64,000 bases of DNA from Actinomycetaceae bacterium MB13-C1-2. Its GTDB lineage: Bacteria; Actinomycetota; Actinomycetes; Actinomycetales; Actinomycetaceae. A program made the translations under genes and the position numbers. The stretch lies in NCBI GenBank assembly GCA_035621235.1, contig CP141731.1, positions 248,001 to 312,000 on the forward strand, in the 5' to 3' direction. Positions 26,271 to 35,741 of the stretch are shown piece after piece (within the stretch, counting starts at the first letter, position 1; each line of letters starts with the position of its first letter). The notes under the pieces were generated by a model. That model was not told the DNA's origin and made no database searches. It worked only from the letters and a program-made list of their open reading frames with translations.

Positions 26271-26342
26271 TTCGGGTGCGCCACCCGAACTCGCGTGCCA
26301 TGCGGTTCGGGGCCACAGCGCACCCGCCGTCGCCCCGAACCG
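26271..26342 (-). terminator. Two strong hairpins between the pilin genes
   Basis: Just after the LPLTG pilin stop, CGGTTCGGGG (26303-26312) pairs perfectly with CCCCGAACCG (26333-26342), 10 bp. Next comes TTCGGGTG-CGC-CACCCGAA (26271-26289), 8 bp with a 3-nt loop. Neither has a U-tract. They could end part of the transcripts or protect the 3' end of the upstream pilin mRNA, giving different amounts of the two pilins. Confidence 0.6.
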
Positions 26343-26347
26343 AGACG

Positions 26348-27814
26348 CTACGCGTCCGCGTTCTTGCGGCGACGGATGGCCGCAAACAGGGCGAGGCCCA
26401 AAACTCCGACCCCGGCAACACTGAGGATCAGCGTCCCGGTTCCACCCGTGAGAGGCAACTCAGGGGCAACGGCCTTTTCGTTGGCGATGGGCAAGGTAAA
26501 GCTGCCCGAACCCAAATCAACCTTGGTTACCTCGGGATTGAGAATATATCCCTGCGGCGCTACGGTTTCTTGCACACAGTACGCCTTGTTGGTGGTGCCC
26601 GCAGCGTTGCTGACCCAGAGAATCGTGTCCAGGGTCTGACCGACTACCGTCGGCCCAATGTCCAAAGTCCCCGTTGCTGGGGCAGTCGTCTCACAAGTCT
26701 CGGCACCAGGGGTTCCCGAAGCGGGCCAGACCTTAAACTCAGCGCCAGCAAGAGAGTCGGTGGCATCGCCATAGACGTGCTTGTTGATCGAGAGCTCGCC
26801 CCACTTGGTTTCGGGCTTGTTCGTAATCGGATCCGATACGGTTCCATTCAGCGTCAATGTTGCCCCGTTGTACAGGCGACCAGTTGTCCCGGGCGTCACG
26901 GTCGTGTGAATAACTACGGTGAGGGTGACATCCCCAGCCGGGGTCAGTGCGTTCACCTTGTCGAGGCCCGCCGTTGTCAGTGTCAGCTTTCCATTCGCAG
27001 CGTCGGCTGCAACGTAATCGGTGATCGCCAGATCGGTGCCGTTCAAAGCAGCCGAAAACACCACTGGATTTAGACCAGTATCCGCTGAGTCAGTAACAAC
27101 GACATCAGTGTAGGGAAGGGTGGCTTCCGGAATAGTCGCAGTGATAGTCCACGGCACAGTCGCGTCCGAGTTCCAAGTAAGTGCGCTGGTGCCCGCGATG
27201 TTAGCGGCTTCAGCGGTCTTGGTAGGAATACCCGGTTCAGTGAGGACGTTCTTGGGGTAGGCAACGGGGCTGTACTCCCATTGGTTCCCCGCGGCGAGCG
27301 GTAGCGTCATCAAGAACGGATCCGCTGGCGTAGTAATCAGGTTCGAGCCTGCACCGGTCTCGGTGACCAGATAGGCCGCCACGGGAGTGTTCGCGAAAGT
27401 GGCCGCGCCGGTGGAGACCGTGGTAGCAGTGAACGTCGTCCCGGTGGTGCAGTAGCCGACTGGGAGGCTGCCATCGCCACCGTTCCATAAAGAATTCAGG
27501 GTGCCAAACTGACGCCACCCGACCGGGCTACGAAGGTTGATGGCGGTGCATGAACCCTGGGTACCTGTACCAATTGTCGAAATCTGGAAGGTGACACCTT
27601 CTAGCGCCGCGCCCGCGGGGTTGCCGTCGGTGCTACTAGCGTCCTCAACGTGCTTGTAAAGCGTGAGAGTGCCCGAGGTCGGGGCAGTCCCTAGCCAAGG
27701 AGCGTCATTCTGGGGCGTGGCGACAGCCGTACCTGCCAGAGTGACCAGGCCCAGCGTCGCTACCCCCGTAGCCGCCAGAGCTCTTGCGCCCCAGCCGTGT
27801 CGTTTCTTTGTCAT
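26348..27814 (-). CDS. Sortase-dependent major pilin, LPLTG-anchored
   Basis: A 488-residue pilin. Signal peptide ends near ATA-VATPQN; the first domain holds the pilin motif region WEYSPVAYPKN (cross-linking Lys) and a YLVTETG E-box; the middle domain has LTWNSDATVPWTITATIPE, typical of the isopeptide-forming D2 fold; the last CnaB domain ends with YCVQETVAPQGY, a textbook E-box. The anchor is LPLTGG, a hydrophobic helix and RRRK. AAGGGA precedes the ATG. It has the layout of Actinomyces FimA/FimP and Corynebacterium SpaA/SpaH shafts. It lies between the tip-protein gene and the second pilin, flanked on both sides by stem-loops. Confidence 0.94.
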   Translation of the reverse strand: MTKKRHGWGARALAATGVATLGLVTLAGTAVATPQNDAPWLGTAPTSGTLTLYKHVEDASSTDGNPAGAALEGVTFQISTIGTGTQGSCTAINLRSPVGWRQFGTLNSLWNGGDGSLPVGYCTTGTTFTATTVSTGAATFANTPVAAYLVTETGAGSNLITTPADPFLMTLPLAAGNQWEYSPVAYPKNVLTEPGIPTKTAEAANIAGTSALTWNSDATVPWTITATIPEATLPYTDVVVTDSADTGLNPVVFSAALNGTDLAITDYVAADAANGKLTLTTAGLDKVNALTPAGDVTLTVVIHTTVTPGTTGRLYNGATLTLNGTVSDPITNKPETKWGELSINKHVYGDATDSLAGAEFKVWPASGTPGAETCETTAPATGTLDIGPTVVGQTLDTILWVSNAAGTTNKAYCVQETVAPQGYILNPEVTKVDLGSGSFTLPIANEKAVAPELPLTGGTGTLILSVAGVGVLGLALFAAIRRRKNADA

Positions 27815-27894
27815 TTTTGTTCCCTTCAGGGTGTTGAAGTCTTCTGTCGTCGTTTGTCTTGTCGAAAGGTTGGTCAGTTCACGAAGGCCGCACC

Positions 27895-27930
27895 CGTAGC
27901 GACCAGGCAGAGTTCAAAGTGATCGCTACG
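27895..27930 (-). terminator. Hairpin spanning the tip-protein stop codon
   Basis: CGTAGCGA (27895-27902) pairs perfectly with TCGCTACG (27923-27930) across 20 bases; the stop TAG of the tip-protein gene lies inside the stem. No U-tract. Like the hairpins at 26271-26342 it sits at a gene junction inside the pilus operon and may reduce read-through or protect mRNA ends. Confidence 0.5.
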
Positions 27931-30900
27931 TCCGCCTCCTTTTGTGTACTAGGGCCGCCGCTGCAGCAACTGCGAGCACCCCTACGCCCATCAGCGCGAA
28001 GAAAGCTTCCCCACTCCCCCCTGCCTGCGGCAATTGCGGAATGGCGATGGTACTCATTAGGAATCGGTAGATTTCGTACTCGCCCGCCGCGCTAACCGTG
28101 ATTTCGTTACCGGTCTCGGATGTCGAGATTGTCGTCCAGCACTTGTCGTCCATGCTCGGCTGCGTAGTCGGATTCGAGGTCGGGTCGCGAGGCGGACAGC
28201 CTTCGGCCGCGTTCGGCACGTACTTCTGGAATCCAACAAGGTACATTGGATAAACCGGCAGCCGCTTCAGACTGATCGTGTACTTGACCCCGAGGCGGGC
28301 CGAGATCACGTTGCAGTTCGCAGTTCCTCGGCACTCAACTTCATTGGAGCCGAAGGCATCAACCAGCGAGGGTAGGTCCGAGTACGCGGCCTCGGGGATC
28401 GCAGAGACCTCAAAATCGTCGGGGGTCAGACTGAGGTCCCACGGGTTGCTTGTTTCCACCAGCACGGCCAGGCGCGACTGCGCCATCGTGACGTGGCAAT
28501 CAATGTCTGCACCATTTTGTACCTCAACGGTCCAAAAGTAGGACCCCGGTACGCCAGGATTCGGCGTTTTCGTCACCGGAAGCGGTATCGGATCAACCGA
28601 ATCATCGCTACCTGTCGGCTTGTATTCGCACGACCAGTTCTCGACCGCGTAGGTATCGGAACCACCGGTGGCAGTTCGGGTCACTTCCAGTTCCCAGACC
28701 CCGGCCCGCACCGGTTCCGGCGCCTCCCATGATCCCGGATCGTCGGTAGGATGCTCGGTTTCACTCCCCTGGGTGGCACTGAGAATCCACTCGTCTCGTT
28801 GGGTCCCGCCCGGGGAAACCGCGTCGTCAAAAAACAGGCGCAGGTTGACCGGCTGCAGACTAGCGGTCACGTTCCCCGTCCAGTTCTCGCCCTGACTCGG
28901 GGTCACCTGTCTTCCGGGGACGTTCTGTGATGAGGGCGAGGTCCGAGTCCAGTCATACGCATAGGTGTAAGCGGTACTGAGTTGACCCGCTGGACTCTCA
29001 GCTCCGAGGGTGTACTGCACCGCCGCGTCAACGGGCAGCGCGACCCAATCACTCCCATCGAATGCGAATCGAATCTTGTTGGCTTGGCCAGCCTTCTCTA
29101 CATACAGCAAATCGGACCACGAACTCACAAGAGGCGTGCTCCCCGGCGCCGCCCAGTCGATGATCGACTGCTGGTTGAACTTGAGGTCCGTGGTCAAGCG
29201 CGCCTCATCCACGGGGGCCTTGTTGAAAAACCTACAGTCAACGGCGGCACCGGCCGCCCCAAAGTTTGATGTCGGCGAAGGAAGGGCAAGACCCTCTGAA
29301 CCATCCTGGTACACGGACGTTCCAGCACCTACGGCCAGATTCGTATCCGACGCCAAGCACCGATATTGGGAGTCGTACTTAGCGAAGTCAGTCGTTCCGG
29401 CCGCAGTCTCCCGAACCAAATACCGGTTAGGCGTAACCGAGGTGAAGTTCGGCCAGTATTTGCCATCGATCAGAACGTAGGGGTTACTCGTGGACCAGAC
29501 CCGAGTCGCATCAGTGACCGGTGTCAGTATGGTTTCAGGCTGTAGCCCGTCCGTCGAACCGGTCGTGGTCGCAGTTCCCACGAACGCCTGATTGCCGGTT
29601 GCCGGGGTGCGCACTGACAAAGAAAACTGGTCCGTGGACTGAGCGCGGAACGCATTTTTCGCCACGGCGATGGTCGGAGGAGTCTGACAGTTCGCTATTC
29701 CCGACATCTGATATCCGGTGATGGGCGTCGGACCGACCGGTTGCCCCGTGTACAAGTCGTATCGCTGCGTGGCGTTATCGGTGGCCATATACAGGTAACC
29801 AAACGAGTCGAAGGCCGCACCGATGATTCCGTATGCACCCTGAATGGTCGCCTGTCCCTGAAGTAACCGCAGGGGTGTCATCTCTTTGGTTGTCGTTGCT
29901 GAGGCGATCGCGATCGCGGACCCAGTCGCGGAGTAGATATACCCATTGACAGTGTTACCCGTCGTCGGACTGGTCAGAAGGACAAAGAGGCCGCTCTGAC
30001 CGTCCCTCATCAGGCTGGAGAAGTTCGGCATGGTACCGGAACCCTGATACGGAATGTCAGCGACCATTTGGGCGCGCAGGGTAAAGGGGTTAGCAATACT
30101 CAGCGAAGTGGCCGAAGCTTCCGCAGCGCTCATATCCCAGGCAAAGAGGGCAAAACCTAGTTTCCCGTTCGCTGCCTTGAATGTGGTTCCCAGATAATAG
30201 GTGTAACCCCCGGAGTCGTTGGATAGCAATGCGGCGGAGTCAACCTTTGAGACCGCCTGCCCGTTTACCTTTAGGGTCCTGTCACTGGCTGATCCCGTAA
30301 AGGTGACAGGAGCCGTGAAACCGGTCTGCGGGGTGTACACCAGCAGCTTTTCTAGGATGTTTCCACGCTGGCGCATGTCCCAGGTTCCGCCGGAGGCAAC
30401 GACGGCATGGGCTCGGTTACCGTCCTCATTCATCGCAAAGGAAGCGACATTCTGACCGGAGGCAACCGCGGCGTTCCAGCCCGCTGAGCCGGCAATCTGT
30501 TCCTCCCAGTTGCCGTTACTGACCTGATGGTAGACGTAACCGTTCGTATAAACGGAGTACAGATTGCCACGGGCCGGGCTACAGCTGAACACAGAATTGG
30601 TGGCGAATGGGACAGGCGTAGCCGGGATGACAGCTCCGCTCACAGCCTGCTCGCCCCCGGTGAGTTCGTCGGTCGCACCCGACTGCGGGTCCTCGTCCGT
30701 ACCGGCAGTGTCGCCAGACTGCGCGGTCTCGGCGGTCCCATCGGTCTCGATATCCAGAACGAGTTCGTTAGTCCGGGTGACCTCGTTTGGTAGCTTGCTA
30801 CCTCCGCTGCCGTCGGATATCGAGGAGGTAGCTACGGAGCTATCAGCGGTCACAGCTCGGTCAGAACCCGCGTCCGCCGCCATAGCCACGGTGGGACTAA

Positions 30901-30991
30901 AGATCAGAACGAGACTTGCCGTGATTGCAACCAGAGCGCGACAAGGACGGAGGCCAAAAGGGGGCCACACCTCGTCTGTCCGCGTGCTCAC
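27926..30991 (-). CDS. Large pilus tip-type adhesin with LPQAG sorting signal
   Basis: About 1020 residues. A signal peptide (ALVAITASLVLIFSPTVAMA) is followed by a long Ser/Thr/Asp-rich linker, a region from about residue 150 with NGYVYHQVSNGNWEE and repeated beta-rich segments that looks like a beta-propeller-type head, then Ig-like domains, and a C-terminal LPQAG signal, hydrophobic helix and HKRRRT. It is first in the pilus operon and lacks a pilin-motif Lys region, which fits a tip protein added only at the end of the fibre. GTG 31036 is also possible, but GTG 30991 gives a more normal signal-peptide n-region. No known ligand can be named. Confidence 0.85.
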   Translation of the reverse strand: MSTRTDEVWPPFGLRPCRALVAITASLVLIFSPTVAMAADAGSDRAVTADSSVATSSISDGSGGSKLPNEVTRTNELVLDIETDGTAETAQSGDTAGTDEDPQSGATDELTGGEQAVSGAVIPATPVPFATNSVFSCSPARGNLYSVYTNGYVYHQVSNGNWEEQIAGSAGWNAAVASGQNVASFAMNEDGNRAHAVVASGGTWDMRQRGNILEKLLVYTPQTGFTAPVTFTGSASDRTLKVNGQAVSKVDSAALLSNDSGGYTYYLGTTFKAANGKLGFALFAWDMSAAEASATSLSIANPFTLRAQMVADIPYQGSGTMPNFSSLMRDGQSGLFVLLTSPTTGNTVNGYIYSATGSAIAIASATTTKEMTPLRLLQGQATIQGAYGIIGAAFDSFGYLYMATDNATQRYDLYTGQPVGPTPITGYQMSGIANCQTPPTIAVAKNAFRAQSTDQFSLSVRTPATGNQAFVGTATTTGSTDGLQPETILTPVTDATRVWSTSNPYVLIDGKYWPNFTSVTPNRYLVRETAAGTTDFAKYDSQYRCLASDTNLAVGAGTSVYQDGSEGLALPSPTSNFGAAGAAVDCRFFNKAPVDEARLTTDLKFNQQSIIDWAAPGSTPLVSSWSDLLYVEKAGQANKIRFAFDGSDWVALPVDAAVQYTLGAESPAGQLSTAYTYAYDWTRTSPSSQNVPGRQVTPSQGENWTGNVTASLQPVNLRLFFDDAVSPGGTQRDEWILSATQGSETEHPTDDPGSWEAPEPVRAGVWELEVTRTATGGSDTYAVENWSCEYKPTGSDDSVDPIPLPVTKTPNPGVPGSYFWTVEVQNGADIDCHVTMAQSRLAVLVETSNPWDLSLTPDDFEVSAIPEAAYSDLPSLVDAFGSNEVECRGTANCNVISARLGVKYTISLKRLPVYPMYLVGFQKYVPNAAEGCPPRDPTSNPTTQPSMDDKCWTTISTSETGNEITVSAAGEYEIYRFLMSTIAIPQLPQAGGSGEAFFALMGVGVLAVAAAAALVHKRRRT

Positions 30992-31603
30992 GCTTCCGCC
31001 GTTCCTGGTCGTCCTGCAATAGCCAGTCCGCTCCACACCAGAACGAACCGGCCGCCGGAGAATAGCGCTGAGAAAGGGACCCGATCACGAAATTTATGCT
31101 GAGAACGGCGTCATCTGAAGAACTCGGAGCGCTTTCACCCCCCCAATTTCCCCCGTGCGTTCCGGCGATCTCGTCAGGATTTGCCGCATAACAGGGTCTA
31201 TGGTCCCAACCGGACAAGGCCCGCGTCATCAGTCCCGTTTCGGCGCGCTTCGTAGAAAGCTCGGCATCCGAGGCGAGCAACTAAAGCCATCGGAGTCTGA
31301 GCGTTGGGACCGAACCTTCACAGGTAACAGGTGGAGTCAGTACACACGGAGGACAACCTCAACTCAGAATCACCTCACCTCTGAGTAGACAAACCACCCG
31401 CCAAAATCGTCGCGGAAAGACCGAACGACAAGTCCGGTTTCACTGCCGCTTTGTAATTATGGGGACCTAGAAGGAGTGACAGGGCTATTCTGAACCATCG
31501 TCCAAACCAAAGAACCCGGTCTTGAACTGAGAGTGACCGCGATATTCCGTCTCCGGAGAAGCCCCCTCCCTACGGTGGTGGATCGATAGAAAGCAGTGAC
31601 GTT
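30992..31603. other. Divergent control region between pilus operon and DUF2252 gene
   Basis: About 610 bases with no supported gene. It separates the minus-strand pilus operon from the plus-strand DUF2252 gene. A candidate pilus promoter is listed separately. ACTCAG at about 31364 and CTGAGT at about 31381 form a loose inverted repeat. No start for the DUF2252 gene mRNA was identified with confidence. Confidence 0.4.
31091..31119 (-). promoter_or_regulatory. Candidate pilus operon promoter
   Basis: On the minus strand TTCAGA (31114-31119) is separated by 17 bases from TAAATT (31091-31096), each matching 4 of 6 consensus positions. A start about 7 bases downstream would give a leader of roughly 95 bases to GTG 30991. 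Moderate evidence only. Confidence 0.35.
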
Positions 31604-33007
31604 ATGGACTCAACCGGCAGCAAATCTCTGGATGCGCAAACTACATCCGACCCCCGATCGATGCCCGCCTCGACAGCGCAACGACTCGAGACTGGAAAGC
31701 AGCTTCGAGGCCGTTTTCCTCGGCGGAGTATCGGCATGCTGGCTCCTCGTACCGGCGACGCGATGGCCATACTCGACGAGCAAAATGCGACCCGCGTTCC
31801 AGAACTCGTGCCGCTACGCAATCAACGAATGGCCGAGAGTCCGTTTGCTTTCTACCGAGGTTCAGCGGCGATCATGGCCGCGGACCTCTCCGATGAGCCG
31901 AACACTGACGTTTACGTCGCATCCTGCGGAGACGCACACCTGGCCAACTTCGGCTTCTACGCCTCGCCGCAAAGGACGCTAGTTTTCGACCTAAACGACT
32001 TCGATGAGGCCGCTTGGGCCCCCTGGGAATGGGATCTGAAACGTCTAGTTACCAGCGTAATTCTTGCCGGACAGTCGGTAGGACGGAAGGAGAACGTGAC
32101 GCGGAAGGCCGCACTCGCCGTCACCCGCGCTTACGCAGAGGGTCTCCGGCTCGCAACAACCGTGACTCCTCTGGATCGCTTCTACGCCCATTTCGATGCA
32201 GAGGGAGGGGCGCGCAACATGCCAAAGTCTGCCCGTCGGACTCTCGACAAAGCCATCAAGCAGGCAAAGAAACGTACCAGCGAACGCGCGGCGAGGAAGT
32301 TAAGCGAACCAGACGAGCAGGGTCGACTCAGGTTCATTCCCGCTCCGCCAACAATGACCGAGCTCCCAGAGGCAGTGCGTGAGCACACGGTTCAGCTACA
32401 CCACGAATACGTTGCCAGCAGCGAACCAGAAATCCGTCAGCTTCTTCGTCACTACGGCGTCTCAGACGTGATTAGGAGGGTAGTGGGCGTGGGCAGCGTT
32501 GGTACTCAGTGCACGATTACCCTGCTTCAAGACGGAGACGGAAACGCCCTGATCCTCCAGTCGAAAGAAGCGGGTCAAAGCGTTCTTGAGAGGTACGGAA
32601 AGATTGAGCAACCTCAGCCCCTAACGGATGCCGTAAAGAAACACGGCCAGGGCGCGCGGGTAGTTGGGATGCAGCGGATCCTTCAGGCCGTTTCCGATCC
32701 TTTCCTCGGGGAGATTCAGGCTTTCAATATCGATCTTTATGTCCGCCAGTTCCACGACATGAAGGGGAGCATTGACACGGATGCGGTCGACACCGACTCC
32801 TTCTTGGCCTATGCGCGTGCCTGTGGTCTGACGTTGGCTCGTGCTCACAGTCAATCGCCGCTGGCCGCGGTTGTTAGTGGTTATGTTGGTAGCGGTAAAC
32901 AGGTCGGAGAAGCCATGTGGGTGTGGGGTAGCGCCTACGCCGAGCGAGTGGTAGAAGACCACCGGCAGTTCGTAAACGATAGACTCCAACCCCAGAACCA
33001 AGACTGA
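31604..33007 (+). CDS. DUF2252-family protein
   Basis: A 467-residue soluble protein of the DUF2252 family, which has a kinase-like (APH-related) fold. Family marks visible: RVPELVPLRNQRMAESPFAFYRGSA, the CGDAHLANFGFYAS segment, and FDLNDFDEAAWAPWEWDLKRL, reminiscent of the HGDxHxGN and D-x-D parts of aminoglycoside-kinase-like enzymes. The biochemical activity is not established. It is alone between the pilus control region and mscL, whose stop converges only 22 bases away. ATG 31604 is chosen because the conserved region starts about 25 residues in; there is no strong ribosome site. Confidence 0.9.
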   Translation: MDSTGSKSLDAQTTSDPRSMPASTAQRLETGKQLRGRFPRRSIGMLAPRTGDAMAILDEQNATRVPELVPLRNQRMAESPFAFYRGSAAIMAADLSDEPNTDVYVASCGDAHLANFGFYASPQRTLVFDLNDFDEAAWAPWEWDLKRLVTSVILAGQSVGRKENVTRKAALAVTRAYAEGLRLATTVTPLDRFYAHFDAEGGARNMPKSARRTLDKAIKQAKKRTSERAARKLSEPDEQGRLRFIPAPPTMTELPEAVREHTVQLHHEYVASSEPEIRQLLRHYGVSDVIRRVVGVGSVGTQCTITLLQDGDGNALILQSKEAGQSVLERYGKIEQPQPLTDAVKKHGQGARVVGMQRILQAVSDPFLGEIQAFNIDLYVRQFHDMKGSIDTDAVDTDSFLAYARACGLTLARAHSQSPLAAVVSGYVGSGKQVGEAMWVWGSAYAERVVEDHRQFVNDRLQPQNQD

Positions 33008-33029
33008 TTCCGGGGCCGGAAAAGAAACT

Positions 33030-33446
33030 CTAGTGCCTGGGAGTTGGAGTATCCTGCGGATTCACGTCCTGCGCGAGTAGATCGCGAATGTCGCTGAGTA
33101 GCTTCACCTCGTCGGAGGCTTCCTCGGCACCTTCGTCTTCAGCAGTGCCGCCGTGCTCTGCAAGCTTGTTCATCGGAACCACTAGGAAGAAGTACAGCGC
33201 AAGAGCGATCAGCAGGAAGTTGACAAGCGCAGTCAGGATCGCACCGGGCTGGACCACGGCATCGCCGATGTTGAACTGTAGGAAACTATCGAAGTTGGGC
33301 TTGCCAATGAGGCCACCAATCAGGGGATTGATGAACTTGTCGACCAGCGCGTCAACAACGGTGGCGAAGGCTCCACCAATGATGACACCGACGGCCAGAT
33401 CAATGGCGTTACCACGTGAAATGAAGTCTTTGAATCCCTGAATCAT
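33030..33446 (-). CDS. mscL: Large-conductance mechanosensitive channel
   Basis: A 138-residue MscL: N-terminal amphipathic MIQGFKDFISRGNAIDLAVGVIIGGAF (pore-lining TM1), periplasmic loop, TM2 ALVNFLLIALALYFFLVVPMNKL and a cytoplasmic acidic helix. It opens at high membrane tension to release solutes during osmotic downshock. In many actinobacteria mscL is close to the Glp/SAF-domain locus; here it is 24 kb away. The 5' leader contains a small CCTAAG/CTTTAGG inverted repeat. Confidence is high from sequence and length. Confidence 0.96.
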   Translation of the reverse strand: MIQGFKDFISRGNAIDLAVGVIIGGAFATVVDALVDKFINPLIGGLIGKPNFDSFLQFNIGDAVVQPGAILTALVNFLLIALALYFFLVVPMNKLAEHGGTAEDEGAEEASDEVKLLSDIRDLLAQDVNPQDTPTPRH

Positions 33447-33738
33447 GGGGTTGCTCCTGTCGTCGATGGGCTCCGAATGCCCTAAGGCACTTTCGACACT
33501 TTAGGCGACTGTGCCGGCTCGCGCAGGACCTAAGACCGGGGAGTTTACTCACAGAGAAGGCATGAACGTGGCGACCAAGAACGCGCACCAGTGGCCGAAC
33601 CAGACGCCCCGCAGACAGCGAGCGAACAGCCACGCGACCAGTGTCGACCCCGAGTGAGGAGCAGCCTCTTCCATCTACGCCGAGACTCGTGCCGGTCCCG
33701 TTTCCCGCCTTCTACTTTATTCGCGTGATAATGGGGCC

Positions 33739-34689
33739 GTGGCTATGCGCTCCCCTCTTCCTCCCCGCGATGGGGTGGGCGCTACCCGACTTCACCTCCC
33801 AAGCGAAGGGCCATGGCCGACGGTAGCCGAATACATGGTTGCCCGTTTTGGACACCTCGAACCCGAAGTCCTGCTCGCTCGCTTCGATGAGGGTGGGGTG
33901 GTCAACATCGACGGTGAACCTTTGACAAGGCACACCCCTCTGAATGCCGAAGCCTTCGTTTGGTATTACCGCAATCCGCCTGTCGAACACCAGATTCCTT
34001 TCGAGCCTGAAATTCTGTACGAGGATAAGGACCTGCTCGTCGTCGACAAACCTCATTTTCTGCCCACTACACCCTCGGGCAAGTTTCTGCAGAACACCGC
34101 GTTGGTGCGACTACGGAACCGGCTTGGAAACGATGATCTCTCCCCGATTCACCGGCTAGACCGACTCACCGCTGGCGTGGTGCTATTCTCGACTCGCCCT
34201 GAAACACGCGGGGCATACCAGACACTTTTCGCTCGTCGCCGGGTGAACAAAGAGTATGAGGCTTTCACCGCGCTTCCCCCCGCTTGGAGGCCGGAAACAC
34301 CGACACTGGGCGGGAGGCCCTTTCCGGTAACGGTACGTTCACACCTTCATAAGGACCGAGGCGTACTGCGAGTCCAGGAACTTCCCGACCAGCCTCCGAA
34401 CGCCGAGACAGTTATCGACCTGCTCGACTTTGACGAGACGAGGCTACACCTGCTGTTGCGTCCACACACCGGCCAGATGCACCAACTACGGGTGCATCTG
34501 GCTTCCCTTGAGGCAGGGATACTAAATGACCCGTTCTACCCCGTCTTGCTGGACGAGACTCCAGACGATTTCGAACGACCACTACAACTGTTGGCGCGAT
34601 CAATCGGCTTCACTGACCCCCTGATGAAAACACCACGCGAATTCAGCAGTCGGCAAACTCTGTCGGGCGGGAGACGGCTTGCCGGCTAG
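33739..34689 (+). CDS. RluA-family RNA pseudouridine synthase
   Basis: A 316-residue enzyme converting uridine to pseudouridine in RNA. The catalytic segment is HRLDRLTAGVVLF with the essential Asp. ILYEDKDLLVVDKPHFLPTTPSG is the typical RluA entry, and RPHTGQMHQLRVHL is the closing motif. The start is GTG 33739 or ATG 33745. The target RNA (23S rRNA or tRNA) cannot be told apart by eye; the short N-terminal region lacks a complete S4 domain although residues 25-70 resemble one. It converges with the lipoprotein gene. Confidence 0.93.
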   Translation: MAMRSPLPPRDGVGATRLHLPSEGPWPTVAEYMVARFGHLEPEVLLARFDEGGVVNIDGEPLTRHTPLNAEAFVWYYRNPPVEHQIPFEPEILYEDKDLLVVDKPHFLPTTPSGKFLQNTALVRLRNRLGNDDLSPIHRLDRLTAGVVLFSTRPETRGAYQTLFARRRVNKEYEAFTALPPAWRPETPTLGGRPFPVTVRSHLHKDRGVLRVQELPDQPPNAETVIDLLDFDETRLHLLLRPHTGQMHQLRVHLASLEAGILNDPFYPVLLDETPDDFERPLQLLARSIGFTDPLMKTPREFSSRQTLSGGRRLAG

Positions 34690-34890
34690 CCCGTTGAGCG
34701 ATTTCGAGTGGCCTTTGCCTATTCACCGGTATCTCACGATCTACAGGCCGCCCGACACATCGATTCGAGCTTTGGTCGTGAACGAGGATCTCGGTGAAAG
34801 CGCGAGGAGAATCCACGGCACAACCTCGTCAACGGTCCCCATTCGGCCAAGAGGTACCCCTCGACGCCGCCCCTCTGCCTCGACCCTGCC

Positions 34891-35505
34891 CTAATGATCG
34901 CCCCACGAAACCCCAGTTAGCGAAGCGTTGCCACCAATGAATACCACGGTCTCCGAAGTGGCATCCGGGGATGAGAGGCGCAGCCGATACCCCTCACAGT
35001 CCACATTGACACGTGATCCCGGAGTTAGGCCAGTCAGTTGCACCTCCTCTGACACGGATTCAGGATCGGTAGAACTCGGATCGACAACTCCGTAAGGCGA
35101 GATCACTGTCCCGATAACGAGGGCTGAACCATCCAACCTGTACTCTGTCGTCACCTCACTCAATGTGCCGGTCTGCGTCAAAGTCACGGCTCCAGACTGT
35201 GATTCCATGGCGTTTGGAGTGAAGATACTCTGGGTGATCGTAGCTTCGTCGATCCGCATTGAGTAGATGGCATTCGGGTTAGGCAGGATGACGGAAGTAG
35301 CGTCTGCGTCAAGGTCCCAGTGCCCAAGGATGCAGGTCACGAGCGGTTCGGACGCAGTCCCACTAGACCCGCTTTGGGAGCACGCAACGGTAGCCAGTGC
35401 CAAACAGGCAAGAATCGAAGTTGATATCAGACCACGTTCGATTCGACCTCGGTTGGTAACGCGCACGCTGACGATGCCTGACCGAACAATCTTTGCCATC
35501 CACAA
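34891..35505 (-). CDS. Predicted lipoprotein of unknown function
   Basis: A 204-residue protein whose N-terminus contains a lipoprotein signal: hydrophobic STSILACLALATVA followed by the lipobox Cys in ATVAC. The mature part is beta-rich with repeated Thr/Ser and no recognised domain (for example WDLDADATSVILPN, VTLTQTGTLSEVTTEYRLDG). It is likely anchored on the outer face of the membrane. The initial residues before the signal peptide are unusually long and the real start may be downstream (for example near VTNRGRIERG). No neighbouring gene hints at function. Confidence 0.7.
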   Translation of the reverse strand: MWMAKIVRSGIVSVRVTNRGRIERGLISTSILACLALATVACSQSGSSGTASEPLVTCILGHWDLDADATSVILPNPNAIYSMRIDEATITQSIFTPNAMESQSGAVTLTQTGTLSEVTTEYRLDGSALVIGTVISPYGVVDPSSTDPESVSEEVQLTGLTPGSRVNVDCEGYRLRLSSPDATSETVVFIGGNASLTGVSWGDH

Positions 35506-35741
35506 ATCCTAGTGGACCGCTTCGGTGAACCCCGCTCGCAGGCGGGCGCCGGTCACTCGGCATGTCTTTGAATACCGAGCGGACAAGCCCCCGCTCGCGG
35601 GATGGCTTACTAACGGACGAGGTCATCATCGAGTTTGCCGATGAAGAACCATCTCACGGAAGGGCACACTACCGGAGTCGACAACGTCGGATCCACTGGG
35701 CGTAACGTGCCACCACCGCCAAGAGGAAATCGGCACCCCAA

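Noticed and set aside
33562-33657. About 31-codon ORF with AGAAGG before ATG
   Set aside because: Ribosome site too close, no hydrophobic or conserved features; could be chance.
34679-34894. 71-codon frame after the pseudouridine synthase
   Set aside because: No ribosome site, no domain, and overlaps the gene end and the start of a converging gene.
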